Below are positions 16,349 through 24,648 of a stretch of 64,000 nucleotides of DNA, piece by piece. The DNA comes from Sphaerisporangium flaviroseum. GTDB lineage: Bacteria > Actinomycetota > Actinomycetes > Streptosporangiales > Streptosporangiaceae. The DNA is taken from assembly GCF_039537005.1 (NCBI RefSeq), contig NZ_BAAAZR010000004.1, positions 310,001 to 374,000 on the forward strand, given 5' to 3'. The notes below the pieces were generated by a model, which saw only the letters and a list, made by a program, of their open reading frames with translations, was not told the DNA's origin and did not search any database. Position 1 is the stretch's first letter. Every line of letters begins with the position of its first letter. Position numbers and translations under genes: made by a program.

Positions 16349-18524
16349 GACCCAGCCGGGCGGAGAGGTCGCGCAGCAGGTCGAGGGCCGCGTCGGCGAC
16401 CACCGTGCCCGGCGGGAAGATCGCGGCGGCGCCGGCCTCGCGCAGCGCCTGGAAGTCGTCCGGCGGGATCACCCCGCCCACGACGATCATGATGTCGTCG
16501 CGGCCCAGGGCGGCGAGCCGGTCGCGCAGCTCGGGCACCAGCGAGAGGTGACCGGCCGCGAGCGACGAGACGCCGACCACGTGCACGTCGGCCTCGATGG
16601 CCTGGCGGGCGACCTCGCCCGGGGTCTGGAACAGCGGGCCCACGTCCACGTCGAACCCCAGGTCGGCGAAGGCCGTGGCGATCACCTTCTGCCCCCGGTC
16701 GTGCCCGTCCTGGCCGATCTTCGCGACCAGGATGCGGGGCCTGCGCCCCTCCTCCCGCTCGAACGCGGCGCACGCGGCCCGGACCTTCTCGATGTAGGCG
16801 GCGTCGCCCGCCTCCTCCCGGTACACCCCTGAGATGGTACGGATCTGCCCCGCGTGCCGTCCGAAGACCTCCTCCAGCGCGTCGGAGATCTCCCCGACGG
16901 TGGCCTTCGCACGGGCGGCGTCGACGGCGAGGGCGAGGAGGTTGCCCTCTCCCGCGGCGCCCCGGGTGAGGGCCGCGAGCGCGTCCCGGCACGCCTGCTC
17001 GTCGCGCTCCTCGCGAAGCCGGCGCAGCTTCTCGATCTGCTGGGCGCGCACCGAGGTGTTGTCGACCTTGAGCACCTCGATGTCCTCGTCGGACCCGGCG
17101 CGGTACTTGTTGACGCCGATCACCGGCTGCCTGCCGGAGTCGATGCGCGCCTGCGTGCGGGCGGCGGCCTCCTCGATGCGCAGCTTGGGCAGGCCCGCGT
17201 CGATGGCCTTGGCCATGCCGCCCGCCTGCTCGACCTCCTGGATGTGCTCCCAGGCCCGGCGCGCCAGCTCGTAGGTCAGCCGCTCGACGTACGCGCTGCC
17301 GCCCCAGGGGTCGATCACCCGGCAGGTGCCCGACTCCTGCTGGAGCAGAAGCTGGGTGTTCCGGGCGATGCGGGCCGAGAAGTCGGTGGGCAGGGCCAGC
17401 GCCTCGTCGAGCGCGTTGGTGTGCAGCGACTGGGTGTGCCCCTGGGTCGCCGCCATCGCCTCCACGCATGTGCGGACCACGTTGTTGAAGAAGTCCTGCG
17501 CGGTCAGCGACCAGCCGGAGGTCTGGCAGTGGGTGCGCAGCGACAGCGACTTGGGGTTCTCGGCGCCGAAGCCCTTGACCAGCTTGGCCCAGAGCAGCCG
17601 GGCGGCGCGGAGCTTGGCGACCTCCATGAAGAAGTTCATGCCGATGCACCAGAAGAACGACAGGCGCGGCGCGAACGCGTCGACGCCGAGCCCGGCCCCG
17701 ACCCCCGCCCGCAGGTACTCGACCCCGTCGGCCAGCGTGTACGCCAGCTCCAGGTCGCACGTGGCCCCGGCCTCCTGGATGTGGTAGCCGGAGATCGAGA
17801 TGGAGTTGAACTTCGGCATGCGCTCGGAGGTGAACGCGAAGATGTCGGAGATGATCCGCATCGACGGGCCGGGCGGGTAGATGTAGGTGTTGCGGACCAT
17901 GAACTCCTTGAGGATGTCGTTCTGGATGGTCCCGGCGAGCTGCTCGGGGGCCACCCCCTGCTCCTCGGCGGCCACGATGTAGAGCGCGAGCACCGGCAGC
18001 ACCGCGCCGTTCATGGTCATCGACACGCTCATGCGGTCGAGGGGGATGCCGTCGAACAGCTGCCGCATGTCGTAGATGGAGTCGATGGCCACCCCGGCCA
18101 TGCCGACGTCGCCGCCCACGCGCGGGTGGTCGGAGTCGTAGCCCCGGTGGGTGGCCAGGTCGAAGGCGACCGACAACCCTTTCTGCCCTGCGGCCAGGTT
18201 GCGCCGGTAGAAGGCGTTCGACTGCTCGGCCGTGGAGAACCCGGCGTACTGGCGGATCGTCCACGGCTGGGTGACGTACATCGTCGGGTAGGGACCGCGC
18301 GGGAACGGCGCCATGCCGGGGTAGGTCGACAGGAAGTCGAGCCCGTCGAGGTCCTCGGCGGTGTAGAGCGGCTTGACGCCGATGCCCTCGGGCGTGTCCC
18401 ACGTCAGGTCGGAGGGGCTCTTGCCGACCTGGTCCTGCACGGCCCGCGCCCAGCGGTCGAGGCCGGGGGGCCCGTCGCCCGGAGTACCGGAGCTGAGGGG
18501 AATGCCGGAGAAGTCGGGAATCAT
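16335..18524 (-). CDS. mutB: Methylmalonyl-CoA mutase, large (catalytic) subunit
   Basis: This is a 729-residue adenosylcobalamin-dependent enzyme that interconverts succinyl-CoA and (R)-methylmalonyl-CoA in propionate metabolism, also supplying methylmalonyl units for polyketides in actinomycetes. The N-terminal TIM barrel includes PWTIRQYAGFSTAEQSNAFY. The C-terminal B12 domain has the base-off motif DGHDRG with the cobalt-ligating His608, then VGVSSLAAGH. Its ATG overlaps the TGA of mutA by four bases, so translation is coupled. The length is normal. Confidence 0.97.
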   Translation of the reverse strand: MIPDFSGIPLSSGTPGDGPPGLDRWARAVQDQVGKSPSDLTWDTPEGIGVKPLYTAEDLDGLDFLSTYPGMAPFPRGPYPTMYVTQPWTIRQYAGFSTAEQSNAFYRRNLAAGQKGLSVAFDLATHRGYDSDHPRVGGDVGMAGVAIDSIYDMRQLFDGIPLDRMSVSMTMNGAVLPVLALYIVAAEEQGVAPEQLAGTIQNDILKEFMVRNTYIYPPGPSMRIISDIFAFTSERMPKFNSISISGYHIQEAGATCDLELAYTLADGVEYLRAGVGAGLGVDAFAPRLSFFWCIGMNFFMEVAKLRAARLLWAKLVKGFGAENPKSLSLRTHCQTSGWSLTAQDFFNNVVRTCVEAMAATQGHTQSLHTNALDEALALPTDFSARIARNTQLLLQQESGTCRVIDPWGGSAYVERLTYELARRAWEHIQEVEQAGGMAKAIDAGLPKLRIEEAAARTQARIDSGRQPVIGVNKYRAGSDEDIEVLKVDNTSVRAQQIEKLRRLREERDEQACRDALAALTRGAAGEGNLLALAVDAARAKATVGEISDALEEVFGRHAGQIRTISGVYREEAGDAAYIEKVRAACAAFEREEGRRPRILVAKIGQDGHDRGQKVIATAFADLGFDVDVGPLFQTPGEVARQAIEADVHVVGVSSLAAGHLSLVPELRDRLAALGRDDIMIVVGGVIPPDDFQALREAGAAAIFPPGTVVADAALDLLRDLSARLGHATA

Positions 18525-20338
18525 ACGGTCACCCCAAGATCGTCGAACGTGGTGCGGAGCACGTCCAGGACGTCACACCCGGCGTACAGGCGAGCGTCCA
18601 CGCCCTCATGCTCACCCTTCCCCGCCAGCCACACCTTTCTCGCCCCCGCCCGCCTGAGCTCGGCCGCGACCGCCGCCGCGTGCTCGTCGTACAGCCTGTC
18701 GCTGGAGCACAGGCAGGCCACGGTGGTGCCGCCACGCCGGAAGGCCTCGGCGATCTCGGCGGGGTCGGTGGACGGGCCGCTCAGGACGGTGGCGATGCCG
18801 CCCGTCTGGAACAGGTTCGCCGCGAACGAGGCTCGCGCGGTGGAGGCCGCCACCGGGCCGATGGTCGCCAGGAAGACCACGGGCCGGGCCTCGGCGCGGT
18901 CGGCGGCGTCGCGCAGCTCCTCGAAGCCCTGCGCGTAGTGCACCCGGGGCAGGCCGCCTCCGGGACGCTCGGGCGCCGGCTCGCGGGCGGGACGCCGCTC
19001 GTCCACGTGCGGGAACTCGCTGACGCCGGTGATGGGGTCCCTGCGGCGGGCGATGTTGCGGGAGCGGCGCGCCCAGGTGGCGGCGAGCCGCTCGGGGACC
19101 AGCCGCTCCAGGGCCGCCTCCGCGCCGCCCGCGCGCTCGATCTCCTGGAACCACTCCCAGGCCTTGCCCGCCAGGTCGGCGGTGAGCCGCTCGGCGTACC
19201 AGGAGCCGCCCGCCGGGTCGACGACCCTGGCGACGTTGGCCTCCTCGACCAGCAGCGACTGGGTGTTGCGGGCGATGCGCCTGGCGAAGGTGTCGGGCAG
19301 GCCCAGGCGCGCGTCGAAGGGCTGCACGGTGACGGCGTCCGCGCCGCCGACGCCGGCGCCGAAGCAGGCCAGCGTGGTGCGCAGCATGTTCACCCAGGGA
19401 TCACGGCCGGTCATCATCGCCGAAGAGGTGACCGCGTGCTGGACCTGCCCTCCGTGGGCGGGGACGCCGCAGGCCTCGGCGACGCGGGCCCAGAGAGCCC
19501 GCGCGGCCCGGAACTTGGCGATCGTGAGGAACTGGTCGGCCGTGGCCGCGTACCGGAACTCGATCTGCCCGAACGCCTCCTCCACCGTCAGGCCGCCGTC
19601 GGTGAGGGCGCGCAGGTAGGCGACTCCGGTGGCGATGGAGCAGCCGAGCTCCTCCGCGTCGCTCCCGCCGGCGTCGTGGTACGGCGTGGCGTCGACGGTG
19701 ATCGCCCGCACGGAGGGGACCTCCCGGGCGCGCCGGGCCAGCTCGACGGCACCCGCCGGCGGGACGGCCGTGCCGGTGGCGGCCCGCAGGCCGATGGGGT
19801 CGGCACCGAGGTTCGCCCCCGCAGAGGCGATGCCGCGTTCGGCGGCGAGCCGCAGGAACGCCTCCGCGGCCTCGGCCGTGCGGGCCCCCGCGTCGAGCAC
19901 GACGGGGGCGAGGTCGAGGTAGACCCCGTCCAGCACCTGGGGCAGCGCGGCGGGGTCGAGCCCGCCGTCGCCGAGCACGAGCCAGATGGAGGTGACGCCG
20001 TTCTCCAGGTCGGCCAGCACGGCCTCGCGGGTGCGGGCCGGGTCGGGGTCGGCGTGACGCTGGCGCACGTCCCACCCGGACAGCGCGCCGCCCGCGGCCC
20101 GGACGCCCCGGATGAAGGGGGCGGCACCGGGCACACCGGGGTCGCCGGGCAGGTCCGCCGCGTCGTACAGCGGGGAGAGCGTCACGCCGTCGTAGGTGGT
20201 GAAGGCCAGCGCCTCTTCGGGCGAGTCGACCTCGGCGCCGGATCTGCGCAGCACGCCCAGGGCGAGCCGCCGCCAGTCTTCCCGCGTGCCCGGCGGGAAA
20301 TCGGCGGCCGGATGGAATTCCTCGGGCTGCACCGTCAT
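18521..20338 (-). CDS. mutA: Methylmalonyl-CoA mutase, small subunit
   Basis: This is the 605-residue non-catalytic partner of MutB in the heterodimeric mutase. It shares the barrel fold (GSWYAERLTADLAGKAWEWFQ) and a flavodoxin-like C-terminal domain (VVFLATIGPVAAS). It lacks the DGHDRG cobalamin motif, as expected for the small subunit. It is the first gene of the mutA-mutB-meaB operon. No cobalamin riboswitch or B12 box was recognised in the about 95 bases before the start. Confidence 0.95.
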   Translation of the reverse strand: MTVQPEEFHPAADFPPGTREDWRRLALGVLRRSGAEVDSPEEALAFTTYDGVTLSPLYDAADLPGDPGVPGAAPFIRGVRAAGGALSGWDVRQRHADPDPARTREAVLADLENGVTSIWLVLGDGGLDPAALPQVLDGVYLDLAPVVLDAGARTAEAAEAFLRLAAERGIASAGANLGADPIGLRAATGTAVPPAGAVELARRAREVPSVRAITVDATPYHDAGGSDAEELGCSIATGVAYLRALTDGGLTVEEAFGQIEFRYAATADQFLTIAKFRAARALWARVAEACGVPAHGGQVQHAVTSSAMMTGRDPWVNMLRTTLACFGAGVGGADAVTVQPFDARLGLPDTFARRIARNTQSLLVEEANVARVVDPAGGSWYAERLTADLAGKAWEWFQEIERAGGAEAALERLVPERLAATWARRSRNIARRRDPITGVSEFPHVDERRPAREPAPERPGGGLPRVHYAQGFEELRDAADRAEARPVVFLATIGPVAASTARASFAANLFQTGGIATVLSGPSTDPAEIAEAFRRGGTTVACLCSSDRLYDEHAAAVAAELRRAGARKVWLAGKGEHEGVDARLYAGCDVLDVLRTTFDDLGVTV

Positions 20339-20378
20339 GTCACGGATCGTAGGCGTTGCCGTCTCGGGACGACACTTC

Positions 20379-20407
20379 GGGGACCCCTGTCACGCGTCGG
20401 GGTCCCC
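20379..20407. terminator. Hairpin between amidase stop and mutA start
   Basis: A perfect 9-bp stem, GGGGACCCC/GGGGTCCCC, surrounds an 11-base loop. It lies after the minus-strand amidase gene and 41 bases before the mutA start, so it may terminate the amidase transcript or sit in the mutA leader. Confidence 0.5.
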
Positions 20408-20433
20408 CTGTCCCTTCAGGCGATCGGCGGTGC

Positions 20434-21213
20434 TCAGCCGATCGGGGCCTCCCAGGCGGCATCCCAGGTGATCTTGCCCACCACGCCGTCGACGCCGAGG
20501 CGCTGCTCCTGCTGGAAGTCGCGGCAGACCTCCCGCGACCCGGGTCCGTATGCCCCGTCCACGTCGATGGTCCAGCCGCGCTTGTCCATCTGGGCCTGCC
20601 AGGTGCGCACGTCCTCGCCGCGCATGACCGGCGGGTACTTCAGCAGCCTGCCGGGGAACCTCGGGTGCCGCACCGGGTCGGGGTCGGTGGGCCCGGGCTG
20701 GCCGCCGGGGCGCGGGGCCCCCTTCTTCACCCACTCGTACAGCGCGGCGCCGGGGCAGTCGGTGGAGTATCCGTCGCGGTGGCCCTTGATCTCCTTGCCC
20801 GCGCCTCCCTTGTCACGCAGGTACTCGATGGCGTCCACGATGCCGTCGAGCATGCCGTCCGGCGGCTTGACCAGCCCGGAGTTGCCCACAAGGCCGAGCA
20901 CGGCGTAGTGCCCGGAGTTCAGGCCCGGGCCGTTGGCGGCGGGCAGGTGCCCGGGGCCGCGGCCGACGAAGACCTTGCGGTGCGGGCAGGCCGCCATGCT
21001 GTAGCCGATGTCGAGCCAGCCGTTTCCGTCCATATGGAAGCTCTGGATGGATTTCACCATGGCGACGCACTTGGCGTGGTCGTTCACGATCGCCGGGTCG
21101 ACCCGGCCACCGGTGTAGTGCACCTTGATGCCCTTGGTGGACGTCAGGTTCGTATAGGAGCCGCGCGGGGCGCGGGCGCCCCAGTCTGCACGCGACACAA
21201 GGTCGATGGCCAC
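20434..21213 (-). CDS. PGRP-type N-acetylmuramoyl-L-alanine amidase with PG-binding domain
   Basis: This is a 259-residue peptidoglycan amidase. The zinc site of the amidase-2/PGRP fold is visible: His32 in KVHYTG, His145 in IKGHRDGY and Cys153 in TDCPG, with the WLDIGYS motif at 66-72. Residues about 185-259 are a peptidoglycan-binding domain (GRLLKYPPVMRGEDVRTWQ and VDGAYGPGSREVCRDFQ). No signal peptide is present, so it may act after lysis, be exported without a classical signal, or be phage-derived. The GTG start follows GGGAG by seven bases. Confidence 0.9.
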   Translation of the reverse strand: MAIDLVSRADWGARAPRGSYTNLTSTKGIKVHYTGGRVDPAIVNDHAKCVAMVKSIQSFHMDGNGWLDIGYSMAACPHRKVFVGRGPGHLPAANGPGLNSGHYAVLGLVGNSGLVKPPDGMLDGIVDAIEYLRDKGGAGKEIKGHRDGYSTDCPGAALYEWVKKGAPRPGGQPGPTDPDPVRHPRFPGRLLKYPPVMRGEDVRTWQAQMDKRGWTIDVDGAYGPGSREVCRDFQQEQRLGVDGVVGKITWDAAWEAPIG

Positions 21214-21449
21214 GAATCTTCTCCCAGGGGGACGAGCATTTAGGACTGAAGGTCCACTGTCCTTCCATCGGGCCACCAAACCAGCCCTAGCGGTCTCACA
21301 GTGGACCGATCCGCGTGAGCAACCCTAACCATGGACACATGACCATATGTGTTAGTTCGCGGATGTCCGTTAGCTATACCGCATTGATTTAGCGGTACTT
21401 GCGGGAAAATCCTTGGACTCCACCCGCCACTGGGCTGAATCATGAATAT

Positions 21450-22559
21450 ATGTCCGTTGTGGAGGAGGTTCGTTTCCCCGCCGCCGAAGCCCTGCCGATG
21501 AAGGTGTGGCTCGACGACGGTGACTCGCCGATCGATGTCATCGACGCCCTGGCACTGTCCCCGTTCGCCACCGGGAACCAGCCCTGGGCACGTTCCGCCA
21601 ACCTGGAGAGGGTGCGTCCCGACGCCTCGCTCATGCCCGCGCGCGCCCGGCTGACCCGTGCCGCGAAGGAGGACGACGGCCGCGACTCGCGCCTGGCCTG
21701 CGGGGACGGCTGGACCCTCAGGGTGGTCCGGTTCCGCAACCGCTCCGCCGTGCTCACCGTGACCGCCGTCAGCGACGAGCTCGCGCGGTCGGTGCTGGAG
21801 GAGGCCACCAAGGACGCGGTCGAGCCGCCTCCCCAGGAGGCCGACCACGTCGACATGGGATTCTGGTGGACCGGGGCCCACGGGCCGCGCCGTACCCAGC
21901 GCCCGATCACCGCGCCGCGCTGGCCGGCGATCCGGGGCAACTACTCGCGGGCGGCCGGCGAGTCGCTGGGAAGCCTCATGACGGTGACCCCGTCCGACGT
22001 CAACGGGCGGCTCATCCTCCTGCACGGCCCGCCGGGAACCGGCAAGACCACGGCCCTGCGCGCCCTGGCCATGGAGTGGGCCAAGTGGTGCCAGGTGGAC
22101 TGCGTGCTCGATCCCGAGCGGCTGTTCGCCGACCCGGGCTACCTGATGGAGGTCGCCGTCGGGTACGACTCCGACGACGACGACCACCGCTGGCGGCTGC
22201 TGGTGCTGGAGGACTGCGACGAACTGATCCGCGCCGAGGCCAAGGAGGTCACGGGTCAGGGGCTGTCGCGCCTGCTCAACCTGACCGACGGGCTCCTCGG
22301 CCAGGGCAGGGACGTCCTTGTGGCCGTGACCACCAACGAGGACCTCGCCAGGCTGCACCCGGCGGTCGTGCGTCCGGGACGCTGCCTGTCGCAGATCGAG
22401 GCGGGCCGCCTGTCGGCCGACGAGGCCCGCGCGTGGCTCGGCTCCGCGGACGGCGTCGGCTCCTCGGGGGCGACGCTGGCGGAGCTGTTCGCCCTGCGCT
22501 CCGGAAGGGCCTCCACCCTCCCGGCCGCACCCGCGGAGACCACCGGCCTCTACCTCTGA
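21450..22559 (+). CDS. AAA+ ATPase with N-terminal DUF5925-like domain
   Basis: This is a 369-residue protein. The N-terminal about 170 residues match the actinobacterial DUF5925 type, and the C-terminal half is an AAA+ module. Walker A is HGPPGTGKTTAL (about 192-203), Walker B is LLVLEDCDE, and sensor-like VAVTTNEDLARLHPAVVRPGR follows. The function is unknown. The ATG at 21450 has no strong ribosome site; an upstream in-frame ATG at 21399 is possible. It runs convergently into the next gene with a 10-base overlap of the stops. Confidence 0.85.
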   Translation: MSVVEEVRFPAAEALPMKVWLDDGDSPIDVIDALALSPFATGNQPWARSANLERVRPDASLMPARARLTRAAKEDDGRDSRLACGDGWTLRVVRFRNRSAVLTVTAVSDELARSVLEEATKDAVEPPPQEADHVDMGFWWTGAHGPRRTQRPITAPRWPAIRGNYSRAAGESLGSLMTVTPSDVNGRLILLHGPPGTGKTTALRALAMEWAKWCQVDCVLDPERLFADPGYLMEVAVGYDSDDDDHRWRLLVLEDCDELIRAEAKEVTGQGLSRLLNLTDGLLGQGRDVLVAVTTNEDLARLHPAVVRPGRCLSQIEAGRLSADEARAWLGSADGVGSSGATLAELFALRSGRASTLPAAPAETTGLYL

Positions 22560-23395
22560 TCGGGTGCCGGGCACGCCGACGGCCGGTCGTGCGGGGGATG
22601 GTCCCCCTGCCCCTCCTGCCGGGGGTGCGCCGCCGGCGACATCAGCGTCGGATCGGATCGCGCCAGCAGGGCCGGCTCGGTGCGGGACAGGGTCCGAAGC
22701 TCCGGGCGCGTCATGGCGGGGGCGGCGGGCGGTCGCTCGTTCCCCCAGAACGGGCCGACCAGGCCGAGTTCCTGGAACAGCGCGCGCGCCTCGTCGGGGG
22801 TGCGCCGGCGGTACTCCCTGGTGAGCCGTCCGGCGTACCACCGGGTGGCGAGCAGCCACAGGGTGCGCATGTCGAGGATCACTCCCCGGGGGTTGCGGGT
22901 CTGGCGCAGCCACCGCCCCACGTGCTCCTCGGAGCAGAACAGCGACTGGTGCCCGCAGGCGTACATCACGTCGTCCCACATGCGCGGGATGGGGACCAGG
23001 AAGTGCGCGACCAGGTCGATCGTCGGGGGCTCATCGGGGCACACGTCGAGCGCGAGCGCCTTGCCGCAGCCGGGGCAGTGGGTCGCGACCATGCACTCCT
23101 CGCCGACGAGCGCGGGAATCGCGAACGAGTCCCAGGCGCAGCCGCCCCACCACTTGACCCGGTCGCCGGCGACCACGAAGCCGAGCGGCACCGCCGACCA
23201 CGGGTGGGCCATGACGATCTGGCTGCGGTCGTCGTCGAGCACGAGCAGATGGGCGTCGTGCAGCGCCCGGAGGACGTCGAGCGCCGCGGCCGGTTCCATG
23301 CCGAACTCGGCGGCCACCTCGTCCGGACGCGGGGGCTCGCCCCGCTCGGCGAACCGCCGGTAGACGAACACCCGCACGTCTGCGAGATCGTGCAT
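22550..23395 (-). CDS. Alkylmercury lyase (MerB)-family protein
   Basis: This is a 281-residue protein resembling organomercurial lyase. An N-terminal winged-helix-like segment is followed by WWGGCAWDSFAIP, giving Cys86 and Asp89 in the C-x-x-D spacing of MerB (Cys96, Asp99), and SLFCSEEHVGRWL, giving Cys154 in the place of MerB Cys159. A CPGC pair (107-110) is extra. MerB cleaves carbon-mercury bonds, but no mer operon (merA, merR, merT) is in the window, so another substrate is possible. The last about 60 residues are Pro-rich. Start: ATG 23393-23395; GTG 23411-23413 is an alternative. Confidence 0.8.
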   Translation of the reverse strand: MHDLADVRVFVYRRFAERGEPPRPDEVAAEFGMEPAAALDVLRALHDAHLLVLDDDRSQIVMAHPWSAVPLGFVVAGDRVKWWGGCAWDSFAIPALVGEECMVATHCPGCGKALALDVCPDEPPTIDLVAHFLVPIPRMWDDVMYACGHQSLFCSEEHVGRWLRQTRNPRGVILDMRTLWLLATRWYAGRLTREYRRRTPDEARALFQELGLVGPFWGNERPPAAPAMTRPELRTLSRTEPALLARSDPTLMSPAAHPRQEGQGDHPPHDRPSACPAPDQR

Positions 23396-23493
23396 AACCC
23401 TGACGATACCCACCGTGACCTAGGCCGATGCCGAGAGCCCTCGGTCAGCCGAGCGGGGTGAGCAGGGTCGGTCACGGATACGTAAACCATCCG

Positions 23494-24648
23494 ATGCGCC
23501 GCTCAGAGCCCAAAACAAGAATCTGCAAGGTGGTCATCCCGTCTCCCGCCGATCCGCACCGTCTCGTCTTCCACCGATGGACCTCCGTGGTCCCTTCGGA
23601 GAGCGGCGTGACCTGCTACCTCGACCCCTTCGGCAGCGAGAGCACCACCTGGCCCTACACGCGCTGGACCTCCGAGGAGCGGGCCATCGGCTTCCCCGCG
23701 ACCGAGCTGGTCCCCTCATGGACGGCCACCGCGCCCAAGGGCGCCTGGCTGCGGGTCGAGCTCCAGGCGCGCACCGTCATCGGCGGCCTGACCAAGTGGT
23801 ACGACATGGGCCGGTGGGCGGAAGGGGGCGACGACATCCACCGCACCTCGCTGCCCGGACAGGGCGACGAGGACGGCGACGTCGCGGTCGACACCTTCGT
23901 CGCCACCCGCCCGGTCTCGGCGTACCGGCTGCGGATCACGCTGCACGGGACGGAGGCGGCCGTGCACACCGTCGGAGTGATGGCCTCGGCGGTGCCCACG
24001 CGCGCCAGCGTTCCGGTCAGCCCTCCCGGCGAGGCGCTGGGGATCGAGCTCAAGGTGCCGCCGCGCAGCCAGAAGACCCACGCCGGGCACTACCTCGAGT
24101 GGGGCGGGGGCGGCGACTCCTGGTGCAGCCCGGCCTCGATGACGATGGTGCTCCAGTACTGGGAGCGCGGGCCGGCCGCCGACGACCTCACGTTCGTGGA
24201 CCCCGCCGACCCGTGCCCCGCCGTGGACCACGCGGCCCGCGACATGTACGACCACAGCTACCAGGGCACCGGCAACTGGCCCTTCGGGGTCGCCTACGCT
24301 GGGCGGTACGGGTTGTGCGGCTTCGTCACCCGCCTGCGCTCGCTCGCCGAGTTGGAACGCTTCATCGGCGCCGGTATCCCGGTGATCACCTCGCAGTCGT
24401 TCAAGGAGCACGAGCTTCCGGGCGCGGGGTACTCCACGCGTGGCCACATCATGGTGGTGACCGGCTTCACCCCGGACGGTGACGTCATCGCCAACGATCC
24501 GGCGGCGATGTCCGACGAGATGGTCAAGAGAGTCTATCCTCGGGCCGCTTTCGAGAACGTTTGGTTACGCTCGACCAGCAGCGGGGGAATCGTCCATATC
24601 GTCCACCCGCACGACATCCCACTCCCACCTTCAGAGGGCAACTGGTGA
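23494..24648 (+). CDS. C39-like cysteine peptidase family protein
   Basis: This is a 384-residue protein with a papain-like peptidase_C39-type domain in the C-terminal half. Cys211 lies in GDSWCSPASMTMVLQYW, His318 in TRGHIMVVTGF and Asp in VIANDPA, forming a likely triad. The N-terminal half (about 1-190) is a beta-rich domain. No signal peptide is evident. It heads a three-gene set: its TGA overlaps the GTG of the S9 peptidase by four bases (GTGA). The start ATG at 23494 is a choice; longer versions are open upstream. Confidence 0.85.
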   Translation: MRRSEPKTRICKVVIPSPADPHRLVFHRWTSVVPSESGVTCYLDPFGSESTTWPYTRWTSEERAIGFPATELVPSWTATAPKGAWLRVELQARTVIGGLTKWYDMGRWAEGGDDIHRTSLPGQGDEDGDVAVDTFVATRPVSAYRLRITLHGTEAAVHTVGVMASAVPTRASVPVSPPGEALGIELKVPPRSQKTHAGHYLEWGGGGDSWCSPASMTMVLQYWERGPAADDLTFVDPADPCPAVDHAARDMYDHSYQGTGNWPFGVAYAGRYGLCGFVTRLRSLAELERFIGAGIPVITSQSFKEHELPGAGYSTRGHIMVVTGFTPDGDVIANDPAAMSDEMVKRVYPRAAFENVWLRSTSSGGIVHIVHPHDIPLPPSEGNW

